A DNA stretch of 5,455 bases from Anaeroplasmataceae bacterium (GCA_029050385.1 JAIDMV010000373.1:1-5455), one strand, 5' to 3'. Positions 1-5,371 are shown, numbered from the stretch's first letter. The notes: generated by a model not told the origin, from the letters alone. A program made the numbers and translations.

Positions 1-1138
1 ATACATGGGTTAAAGAAATTGCTCCTAGGGTAGAGCCTCCTCTTACATCACTTCTATTCGTAGTAAATTGTGTAGGTACCCCAGCCTTTTTGCAGATAGC
101 TTGGAATACTGCACTGGATAAAGCACTCGTTGTATAAGATCCATTTGCTGCATTCTTAATCACAATTCCCTCATTCATAAAGCATGGATTAGACTCATCA
201 TATTTAGATGGATAATTTGGGTGATATCCTTGTGCATTATCTGCTGAAATTAAGAAGGAATTTCCTAATGCCATAAAATGCTCTTCTTCTGTCTTTTTTA
301 AAGCCAAACTAATTCTTTTTAATGTATCCGCTAAAAAGGTAGAGTTGGCTCCTTGTAATGTGGATGAACCAATTTCTTCGTTATCAAATAAAGCACAAAC
401 ATTAACTGAATCTTGAGGAGTAGATTGAAGCAGAGCTTCTATTAAACCATAAGAGCATTCTAGATTATCAATCTGAGGTGCCATCATAAATTCCTCATTG
501 GCACCCACTAGACATCCTCGGTCCAAACAAGTTAAATATAAATCACTACTAATAATAGATTCTTCTTTCACATGCAAAACCTCTGCTATCTTTTGATATA
601 AAGAAGTTGTTTTCCCCTTAGATTCAGCAAATAATGGGAGCATATCTACCTGTGGATTTAACTCTACACCTTTATTTACATTACGATTGTAATGAATCGG
701 CAAATTTGGTATACAAAGCATAGGCTTATCTATATTTACTAATTTTGCTTGTAGAACATTATTCTCTAACACAAAGACTCTTCCTGCAAGACCTAAAGGA
801 CGATCCATCCAAGCCGAATAGATTGGTCCACCATAAACCTCTGTATTAAATTTAATGTACTTTCCTTTTTCTAAAGTGAAGTTTGGTTTTAGCTTAAAGG
901 TTGGAGAATCTAAATGAGCTGCAGTAATATGAAATCCCTTTGGACTATTCTTTGGTAATACAAAAGCAAGTAAGGATGACATATTTCTTCCAATAAAATA
1001 CTTTCCTCCTAAAGATAGCTTCCAAGGCTCATTTTCCTTTAATTCTATAAAGCCTTCTTTTAATAGTTTTTCTTTAATTTTAAAGCTTGCATGAAATGCA
1101 GTTGGTGTTTCCTTTATAAATTCTAAAAATTCTTTCAT
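1..1138 (-). CDS. apeB: M18-family metallo-aminopeptidase (ApeB-like), 3' end beyond window
   Basis: Cytosolic zinc aminopeptidase predicted to remove N-terminal residues from peptides. The frame is open from ATG at 1136-1138 to the window edge, giving 379 codons; family members are about 430 residues, so roughly 50 C-terminal residues are missing. Visible hallmarks are N-terminal PTAFHA (about 12-17), metal-ligand motif AAHLDSP (His75), PQIDNLE (Asp224), the FDNEEIGS pair (Glu254/Glu255), SADNAQGYHPNY (Asp300, His306) and RGGSTLG (366-372). The last conserved metal-binding His lies beyond the edge. SADNAQ replaces the SADMAH of eukaryotic homologues. The start has AGGAG 10 nt upstream and overlaps the thioesterase stop as ATGA, so translation is probably coupled. 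The family is secure from the motifs; the symbol apeB (against apeA) rests on length and the N-terminal pattern and is less certain. Confidence 0.9.
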   Translation of the reverse strand, partial: MKEFLEFIKETPTAFHASFKIKEKLLKEGFIELKENEPWKLSLGGKYFIGRNMSSLLAFVLPKNSPKGFHITAAHLDSPTFKLKPNFTLEKGKYIKFNTEVYGGPIYSAWMDRPLGLAGRVFVLENNVLQAKLVNIDKPMLCIPNLPIHYNRNVNKGVELNPQVDMLPLFAESKGKTTSLYQKIAEVLHVKEESIISSDLYLTCLDRGCLVGANEEFMMAPQIDNLECSYGLIEALLQSTPQDSVNVCALFDNEEIGSSTLQGANSTFLADTLKRISLALKKTEEEHFMALGNSFLISADNAQGYHPNYPSKYDESNPCFMNEGIVIKNAANGSYTTSALSSAVFQAICKKAGVPTQFTTNRSDVRGGSTLGAISLTHV

Positions 1139-1869
1139 AGCTTATCCACTCCTATCAAACATTCAAAGCATATTTCATTATTTACAAAGCCAATAAAGGC
1201 CTCTTTATCTTCTAATTTGAAATGTCCTATTTGAATTTCATCCTTATGCTTAGTTTCCTTCACATAGGCTATTTCTACATCTTTTATATATTCTTTACTC
1301 CCATATTCAAAGAAATGATTTTGAATTATGTTAATATATCTCGCATTATTCATATGTCCATTATGATCAATATCCTCTAATGTCACTTTATAATGGAAGG
1401 TATCTATAATCTTTTGGGGATCAAGTCCTAGCTTTCGCTTACACTTTTCTGGGTAATTTGTAAAGTTCTCATATTCTCCATTAAAATTGATTTTATCTGA
1501 GCGAACTAATCCTCTTGTATTTAAATCAATGATAACCCAGTTGGAAATTCCTTGAACCAATACTTGTTCTTCTTTATCCCTTAAAAGATATTCACGTTCA
1601 AATTCTAAACGATTTTTTGGTTTAGGCCAAGTCACTAACTGAACTGTGTCTAAATATGGTGGTATCTTTTTTATTTCATAGCGCTGATATAAAACAACCC
1701 AAGCATAATTCTTTTCTTTTAAATCCTGATATCCAACACCTAAATCCTCTGCATGAAGACCAGCCAAATCCTGAAACATATCTAAAATGGCTGTAGGTCT
1801 TATGATATCATTGTAATCTACGTCCTTTGTATGAACAAAAAATTCCATTGTTTTTTTCATGAAACTCAT
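1135..1869 (-). CDS. Acyl-ACP thioesterase (FatA/FatB-like double hotdog)
   Basis: Predicted to hydrolyse acyl-acyl carrier protein and release free fatty acid in the cytoplasm. From the start chosen here it is 244 residues, usual for bacterial acyl-ACP thioesterases. The N-terminal hotdog half carries the conserved run from VDYNDIIRPTAILDMFQD through AWVVLYQRYEI to TWPKPKNRLEFEREY. The second half carries the catalytic pattern D-x-N-x-H-x-N-N in DIDHNGHMNNARY (Asp168, Asn170, His172), and KET (Glu205) aligns with the Glu of the plant YRREC segment. In-frame ATGs exist at 1881, 1875, 1869, 1860 and 1848. ATG 1867-1869 is preferred because GGTGAT lies 6 nt upstream; the 1881 start has no Shine-Dalgarno site. 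The stop overlaps the aminopeptidase start (ATGA). A consensus promoter and a palindrome lie upstream. Acyl chain preference cannot be read from the sequence. Confidence 0.9.
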   Translation of the reverse strand: MSFMKKTMEFFVHTKDVDYNDIIRPTAILDMFQDLAGLHAEDLGVGYQDLKEKNYAWVVLYQRYEIKKIPPYLDTVQLVTWPKPKNRLEFEREYLLRDKEEQVLVQGISNWVIIDLNTRGLVRSDKINFNGEYENFTNYPEKCKRKLGLDPQKIIDTFHYKVTLEDIDHNGHMNNARYINIIQNHFFEYGSKEYIKDVEIAYVKETKHKDEIQIGHFKLEDKEAFIGFVNNEICFECLIGVDKL

Positions 1870-1886
1870 CAACATCACCATATAAA

Positions 1887-1915
1887 ATTATAGAACAAAA
1901 TTGTAAAAATTGCAC
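1887..1915 (-). promoter_or_regulatory. Possible proximal thioesterase promoter
   Basis: On the minus strand TATAAT (1887-1892) lies 17 bp before the chosen start codon. A poor -35, GTGCAA (3 of 6 matches, 1910-1915), precedes it at 17 bp. It would give a leader only about 10 nt long that begins near GGTGAT. This spacing resembles the hslO and recQ promoters, but in such A+T-rich DNA TATAAT occurs by chance, and the distal promoter at 1973-2001 is much stronger. Confidence 0.3.
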
Positions 1916-1937
1916 GATATTTTTGAAATAAAAAAAA

Positions 1938-1967
1938 TATCAATAAAGGACACGTCCTAAATTGATA
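1938..1967. repeat. 30-bp near-perfect palindrome, candidate operator
   Basis: The left arm TATCAATAAAGGAC and right arm GTCCTAAATTGATA are separated by AC. Twelve of 14 positions pair; the only mismatches are the two A/A pairs at 1945-1946 and 1959-1960. Full symmetry up to the centre suits a dimeric DNA-binding regulator better than an RNA loop. It covers the predicted start point (about 1966) of the consensus thioesterase promoter, a repressor-like position. The sequence does not resemble the FapR or FabT operators as I know them, so no regulator is assigned. On the minus strand it is followed by seven T, so a weak hairpin-terminator reading is also possible. Confidence 0.65.
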
Positions 1968-1972
1968 CTATA

Positions 1973-2001
1973 ATTATATTCACTTTTACAAAATGTGTCA
2001 A
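1973..2001 (-). promoter_or_regulatory. Perfect consensus sigma-A type promoter for thioesterase-aminopeptidase unit
   Basis: On the minus strand, TTGACA (2001-1996), a 17-bp spacer and TATAAT (1978-1973) match the housekeeping consensus at all 12 positions. Transcription should start near 1966, giving a leader of about 97 nt before ATG 1869. The 1938-1967 palindrome begins at the start point. A promoter this strong sitting on a symmetrical site suggests that output is held down by a regulator or by the hairpin. Confidence 0.75.
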
Positions 2002-2027
2002 TAAATACACTTATGAAAACGTAATCA

Positions 2028-2056
2028 TAGATTTTATTTTTCAAATATGATACAAT
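2028..2056 (+). promoter_or_regulatory. Probable hslO promoter
   Basis: TAGATT (2028-2033, 3 of 6 to TTGACA), a 17-bp spacer and TACAAT (2051-2056, 5 of 6 to TATAAT) lie 17 bp before the hslO start codon; TATGAT at 2046-2051 is an overlapping alternative -10. Start near 2063 would leave a leader of only about 11 nt containing GGTGAT. This would exclude the upstream in-frame TTG (2059) and ATG (2062) as start codons. Confidence 0.5.
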
Positions 2057-2073
2057 AGTTGATGGTGATTAAT

Positions 2074-2955
2074 ATGAACAATTATTTACAAAAGGCCTAT
2101 GCCTTTGATGGAACTGTAAGAATATATGCTGCAATTACAACAGAGCTTGTACAGGAAGCCCAAAAGATTCATCAGCTGTGGCCTACTTCTTGTGCAGCCC
2201 TAGGAAGATGTCTAACGATTGCTAGTATAATGTCATGTACTTATAAATCTGGTGAGCATTTAACCATTAAGGTTTGTGGAGATGGTCCTATAGGGCAAAT
2301 TACAATGGAAGCAACAGATGGACATGTACGTGGATTTGTTCATAATCCAGGCGTTTATCTTTCCTATAATAATGGAAAACTCAATGTTGGAGATGCTGTA
2401 GGACGAACTGGATATATTGAAGTCATAAAGGATTTACATATGCGCTCTCCTTTTTCTTCTACCTGTGAAATTGTGAGTGGGGAAATTGCAGAGGATTTCA
2501 CCTACTATTTTGCAAAATCAGAACAAATTCCTTCTTCTGTTGGATTAGGTGTTCTAATCAATCCAGATGGAAAAGTTTTAAGTGCTGGTGGGTTCCTACT
2601 TCAAATTATGCCAGGCTGTAAGGAAGAAACTCTTCTAAAACTTGAGGAGCGTCTAAAAACACTAAAAAGCTGTTCTGAAATGATTCAAGAAGGCTATTCT
2701 GCTGAAGAAATGATTGAAGAAATCACAGAAGGAAATTATGAGCTTTTAGAAACAAAAGAACTTTCCTACTTCTGTCCTTGTAATAAGGAGCGCTTTAGAA
2801 AAGGTCTTATGAGCCTTGGAAAAATAGAACTCGAAGATATTTTAAATACAGATCATAAAGCTTCCATAACTTGCAACTTCTGTGGTAAATCCTATGAATT
2901 TGACTCTAACGAATTAGAAGAAATGGTCTCTACACTATCCCTTAAAGAAGCTTAA
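2074..2955 (+). CDS. hslO: Hsp33 redox-regulated molecular chaperone
   Basis: Cytoplasmic holdase chaperone; in this family oxidation of zinc-bound cysteines partly unfolds the protein and switches on binding of unfolding clients. The product is 293 residues, the normal length. The N-terminal domain shows the typical opening (NNYLQKAYAFDGTVRIYAA) and the TSCAALGR segment. The zinc site is complete: C-x-C in FCPCNKERF (Cys234, Cys236), 30 residues, then C-x-x-C in TCNFCGKSY (Cys267, Cys270), inside the family spacing of 27-32. ATG 2074 is chosen because GGTGAT is 6 nt upstream and family members begin here; TTG 2059 and ATG 2062 would add five or four residues without a proper ribosome site. 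It is transcribed divergently from the thioesterase and overlaps the convergent membrane-protein gene by 21 bp. Confidence 0.97.
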   Translation: MNNYLQKAYAFDGTVRIYAAITTELVQEAQKIHQLWPTSCAALGRCLTIASIMSCTYKSGEHLTIKVCGDGPIGQITMEATDGHVRGFVHNPGVYLSYNNGKLNVGDAVGRTGYIEVIKDLHMRSPFSSTCEIVSGEIAEDFTYYFAKSEQIPSSVGLGVLINPDGKVLSAGGFLLQIMPGCKEETLLKLEERLKTLKSCSEMIQEGYSAEEMIEEITEGNYELLETKELSYFCPCNKERFRKGLMSLGKIELEDILNTDHKASITCNFCGKSYEFDSNELEEMVSTLSLKEA

Positions 2956-3396
2956 GCTTGGTGGATAAAAGCTAAATACTGAAAATAAAACAATCATGAT
3001 TAAAAGAAAGACGACACTGTTAGAAAAGCTAACAAACGTCTTTTTTTTATAAATCATAAGGAACCCTATCAAAACAGCAACATAATAAAGAATGATATTT
3101 ACTGCATCTACATCATACCCTAAAATCCCACTATAGGTATAGTAGCCTGTGACTATAATTGCGATAGTAACTAATATTGCTGATACAAAAGAAGAAAAAA
3201 GTTGACTCTTATCCTCTTTGTAAAAAGGAAGGCAGCATAGATAAAAGATTAAAAAAGGAAAAAGAACCAGTTTGCAATGTTCAAATATACTTTCATTCAT
3301 AGGGAAGATAAAAAAAGGTATCCAATCATACATAAAATGAAAAAGAGTTCCTAAAGAAAAAACTACAAGAACTCCTATAATCGTTAATTTTTTCAT
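2935..3396 (-). CDS. Small integral membrane protein, DUF6512-like
   Basis: A 153-residue, very hydrophobic protein with about five predicted membrane segments (roughly 2-19, 43-57, 67-88, 98-116 and 127-145) and no cleavable-signal features. Between the first two lies a polar motif, HFMYDW (20-25) followed by FPMNESIFEHCKL (31-43), with Asn34, Glu35, Glu39, His40 and Lys42. This P-x-NES-x-x-EH-x-K pattern is what I associate with the DUF6512 group of Bacillota membrane proteins; their function is unknown to me. ATG 3394-3396 is preferred over ATG 3403-3405 because AGAGGTG is 6 nt before the former and only 1 nt from the latter. It is probably the last gene of the recQ unit, 41 bp after the 205-residue gene. 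The last 21 bp overlap hslO, and the hslO terminator lies within codons of about 117-130. Confidence 0.85.
   Translation of the reverse strand: MKKLTIIGVLVVFSLGTLFHFMYDWIPFFIFPMNESIFEHCKLVLFPFLIFYLCCLPFYKEDKSQLFSSFVSAILVTIAIIVTGYYTYSGILGYDVDAVNIILYYVAVLIGFLMIYKKKTFVSFSNSVVFLLIMIVLFSVFSFYPPSLSFFKG
3007..3048 (+). terminator. Intrinsic terminator of hslO, inside the opposing gene
   Basis: AAAGACG (3007-3013) pairs with CGTCTTT (3037-3043). After an asymmetric internal loop (ACAC/AA), TGTTAG (3018-3023) pairs with CTAACA (3029-3034) around the loop AAAAG. The plus strand then continues in T through 3048, an eight-T run including the end of the stem. The element lies about 50 bp after the hslO stop and wholly inside the minus-strand membrane-protein gene. 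Read on the minus strand, the hairpin is followed by a weaker T-rich stretch, but there it would sit within translated codons. Confidence 0.75.
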
Positions 3397-3401
3397 ATCA
3401 T

Positions 3402-3413
3402 ACACCTCTACTA
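3402..3413 (-). promoter_or_regulatory. Ribosome binding region shared with the next gene upstream
   Basis: The minus-strand 12-mer TAGTAGAGGTGT precedes the DUF6512-like start and recurs identically at 4062-4073 before the 205-residue gene. It contains the AGAGGTG Shine-Dalgarno core, 6 nt from ATG 3396, which decides the start codon there. Confidence 0.6.
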
Positions 3414-3437
3414 ATAGTATGTATGAAGAAAATCTGT

Positions 3438-4055
3438 TTATGCAAAAAGTTTTAATAGTAATGCAGAAAAATCATTAACAAAATCATCTGCAATTTTTAC
3501 AAATGTTTCCATAACATAATGATCTTTTAATTGATAAGAAATACACTCAGTAAAATATTGCCATAGCTTCAAACAAACATCTTTTTTCACTTGAAGAACT
3601 AAAGACTTTTTTTCAATTTCCTTTTTAATTTGATTTAAAGTTTCATGCTGTTCCTGAGTTAACTCCCTATATGCCATCCCCATTGTCTCTTCTGTAAATA
3701 CATCATTTAAAGGACGATATTTTACGATATGACAAGGATATGTGTATGTTTTTCCATCTTTGATTAATTCCTCAGTATATTCTTCTTCATCAATTTCTGT
3801 AACTACATAAATATCATCCTTGTTTTGAAGTTTAAAAATTGTGTGAACTAAAATATCATTTTTAAAGGAGTTAATTGGAATATATAGTTGGTCTTCTCCT
3901 TCAAAAACCTGTTTTGTAACAAATCCACCCAAATTTGGTTTACTATAGATGATCATCTGAAAGCTAGCAGAATATCTTTTTAATTCGCTATCTCCTTTTT
4001 CAATTGTCTTCTTTATCTTTTGTTTTGCTTGATTTAAAGCTTCTTTAATCCCCAT
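3438..4055 (-). CDS. Uncharacterised 205-residue protein encoded downstream of recQ
   Basis: I do not recognise this protein. It has no signal peptide or membrane segment and is predicted cytoplasmic. The N-terminus (1-28) is Lys/Glu-rich and probably helical. Residues about 30-118 alternate hydrophobic and polar residues as expected of beta strands (QMIIYSKPNLGGFVTKQVF, DIYVVTEIDEEEY, YTYPCHIVKYRPL). Residues about 127-205 are helical, with a charged stretch (ELTQEQHETLNQIKKEIEKK) that could form a short coiled coil, and a hydrophobic end (FSALLLKLFA). It has three cysteines without metal-site spacing. AGAGGTG sits 7 nt before the ATG. It lies 43 bp after recQ and 41 bp before the membrane-protein gene on the same strand, so co-transcription is likely, though a possible internal promoter precedes it. 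The clean reading frame, ribosome site and spacing support a real gene; function is unknown. Confidence 0.8.
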   Translation of the reverse strand: MGIKEALNQAKQKIKKTIEKGDSELKRYSASFQMIIYSKPNLGGFVTKQVFEGEDQLYIPINSFKNDILVHTIFKLQNKDDIYVVTEIDEEEYTEELIKDGKTYTYPCHIVKYRPLNDVFTEETMGMAYRELTQEQHETLNQIKKEIEKKSLVLQVKKDVCLKLWQYFTECISYQLKDHYVMETFVKIADDFVNDFSALLLKLFA

Positions 4056-4061
4056 TTAGAA

Positions 4062-4073
4062 ACACCTCTACTA
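4062..4073 (-). promoter_or_regulatory. Ribosome binding region, second copy of the 12-mer
   Basis: The minus-strand TAGTAGAGGTGT lies before the 205-residue gene, with AGAGGTG 7 nt from ATG 4055. It is identical over 12 bases to 3402-3413. Confidence 0.6.
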
Positions 4074-4076
4074 TAT

Positions 4077-4105
4077 ATTATAAGATAAATTTACTTTTTT
4101 ATCTA
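4077..4105 (-). promoter_or_regulatory. Possible internal promoter between recQ and the 205-residue gene
   Basis: On the minus strand TAGATA (4105-4100, 4 of 6 to TTGACA), a 17-bp spacer and TATAAT (4082-4077) lie 21 bp before ATG 4055. The -35 overlaps the recQ stop codon. It could let the two downstream genes be expressed without recQ. The A+T-rich setting lowers confidence. Confidence 0.4.
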
Positions 4106-5289
4106 CTCTTTTTGATACAATTATCGCAAGCACCCTTACAATTTTCCTCCTTTTGTCCAAAATAAGAACTAATATAGCGATGTCTACATTTCTTGGTTAA
4201 GCAATACTCTACCAATGCATCTAATTTTTTTTGATTTTGTTTTCGAATCACAGAATCCTCCTGTTGATTGATAAAGTATTTAACTATATCAATATCTTTA
4301 AAAGAAAAGAACACAATTCCTTCACCATAGTTACCATCTCGTGAAGCTCTTCCCATCTGCTGAACTAAATCCTCTAAGGATTGTGGTAAGTCATATTCTA
4401 TTACAAACCGAATATTTGGAATATCAATTCCCATTCCATAAGCATTTGTGCAAATCATAAGTTTTTGATTTCCATTCGTAAATGCCTCTTGATTCTTTTT
4501 TTTAAGTTCTATCTCTACTCCTCCATGATAGTACGCATTTGGAAAACCTAATTCTAAAAGTTGATGATGCAGCTCCTCTGTTTTCTTACGCGTAAGACAG
4601 TAGATGATTCCTCTATCATTTTTATGAGATTTTAAATATCTTATAAGGTAATTTATTTTATTATCTAAAGATACTACCTTATAAAATAAGTTAGGTCTAT
4701 CCATTGGAACCTCAACAACTACAGGATTTTCTAAGTTTAGATATGTCTTGATTTTTTGAACTGTAGAATGCGTCGCAGTCGCGGTTAGTGCTAATAGCTT
4801 AGGTCTTCTTTCAAGGCATTCAATAAAGGTGTGAATTTTTCCAAAGGCCTCTCTAAACCCTTCTGCCCATAATATCGTATGAGCTTCATCAACAACGACC
4901 ATAGAAACCTTAATCTCTTTTAAATGCTTTAAAAAATATGTATTTTCTAAACGCTCTGGAGAAACATAAATCAACTTATATTTTTTAATATTTGAATAAA
5001 TCACAAGCTGTTCTTCATAGGACAGATTTGAATTGAATACCGTTGCAAGAATTCCTTTCTTTTTTAGAGTCTTCACTTGATCCTCCATTAAGGCAATTAA
5101 AGGAGAAATAACAAGACTTACACCATCTAACATTAACGCAAGCACTTGAAAGATAATGGATTTCCCAAATCCTGTTGGTAAAAGACCTATAACTTCCCTA
5201 TCATTTAAAACTAAATCAATGATTTTATCTTGAGGATATTTAAACTTTTCATATCCAAAATACTTCTTTAAAACACTATATTTATCCAT
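4099..5289 (-). CDS. Minimal RecQ-family ATP-dependent DNA helicase
   Basis: Predicted 3'-5' superfamily 2 DNA helicase for recombination and repair. Its 396 residues carry motif 0 (FGYEKFKYPQ), Walker A TGFGKS (Lys43), Ia (ISPLIALMEDQ), YVSPERL, DEAH (134-137), TATAT (169-173), RecQ-typical DRPN (197-200), motif V AYGMGIDIP and motif VI QQMGRASRDG (310-319). A zinc module follows with Cys368 (KCRHR), Cys384, Cys388 and Cys391 (NCKGACDNC). It ends right after this, so the winged-helix and HRDC domains of full RecQ (about 600 residues) are absent. The aromatic-rich loop reads HTILWAEGFREAF, one residue shorter than E. coli HCISQWGHDFRPEY and without its functional His. ATG 5289 is preferred, with GGTG 5 nt upstream; ATG 5301 would add MGGT but has no ribosome site and lies at the predicted transcript start. 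The gene is probably first of three. The symbol is left empty because orthology to recQ itself is uncertain. Confidence 0.93.
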   Translation of the reverse strand: MDKYSVLKKYFGYEKFKYPQDKIIDLVLNDREVIGLLPTGFGKSIIFQVLALMLDGVSLVISPLIALMEDQVKTLKKKGILATVFNSNLSYEEQLVIYSNIKKYKLIYVSPERLENTYFLKHLKEIKVSMVVVDEAHTILWAEGFREAFGKIHTFIECLERRPKLLALTATATHSTVQKIKTYLNLENPVVVEVPMDRPNLFYKVVSLDNKINYLIRYLKSHKNDRGIIYCLTRKKTEELHHQLLELGFPNAYYHGGVEIELKKKNQEAFTNGNQKLMICTNAYGMGIDIPNIRFVIEYDLPQSLEDLVQQMGRASRDGNYGEGIVFFSFKDIDIVKYFINQQEDSVIRKQNQKKLDALVEYCLTKKCRHRYISSYFGQKEENCKGACDNCIKKSR

Positions 5290-5305
5290 TGTACCACCCA
5301 TAGCT

Positions 5306-5334
5306 ATTATACAAAATCACCAAAGGAAAATCTA
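5306..5334 (-). promoter_or_regulatory. Probable recQ-type helicase promoter
   Basis: On the minus strand TAGATT (5334-5329), a 17-bp spacer and TATAAT (5311-5306) lie 16 bp before ATG 5289. The -35 hexamer is the same as in the hslO promoter. Start near 5299 would give a leader of about 10 nt containing GGGTGG, which supports the downstream ATG. Confidence 0.5.
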
Positions 5335-5371
5335 AAAAAAATGAATGGATAAAATATTTTTTTCTATAAAG

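Noticed and set aside
1870..1881. Upstream thioesterase starts at ATG 1881 or 1875
   Set aside because: No Shine-Dalgarno sequence precedes them, whereas GGTGAT is well placed for ATG 1869. The difference is only a few residues and the call is not certain.
1895..1937. A/T-rich stretch between the thioesterase start and the palindrome as a riboswitch or small gene
   Set aside because: It is A/T runs with no open frame and no G+C-paired helices; nothing matches a known leader RNA.
2059..2073. Upstream hslO starts at TTG 2059 or ATG 2062
   Set aside because: Neither has a ribosome binding site at a usable distance, the predicted transcript starts at about 2063, and Hsp33 proteins normally begin at the position of ATG 2074.
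3007..3043. The hslO hairpin as a terminator for the minus-strand unit
   Set aside because: On the minus strand it lies inside translated codons of the membrane-protein gene about 70 bp before its stop, and the following T-stretch is interrupted, so it would cut off its own gene.
3394..3445. Separate promoter for the DUF6512-like gene (TTGCAT and TACTAT on the minus strand)
   Set aside because: The spacer is 20 bp, too long for a normal promoter, and no better -35 is present at 16-18 bp.
2935..5289. RecQ-type helicase, unknown gene and membrane protein as a phage-defence system
   Set aside because: No nuclease, methylase, sensor or toxin domain is visible, base composition matches the neighbours, and there is no mobile-element context. 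Helicase plus unknown gene is too little to claim defence.
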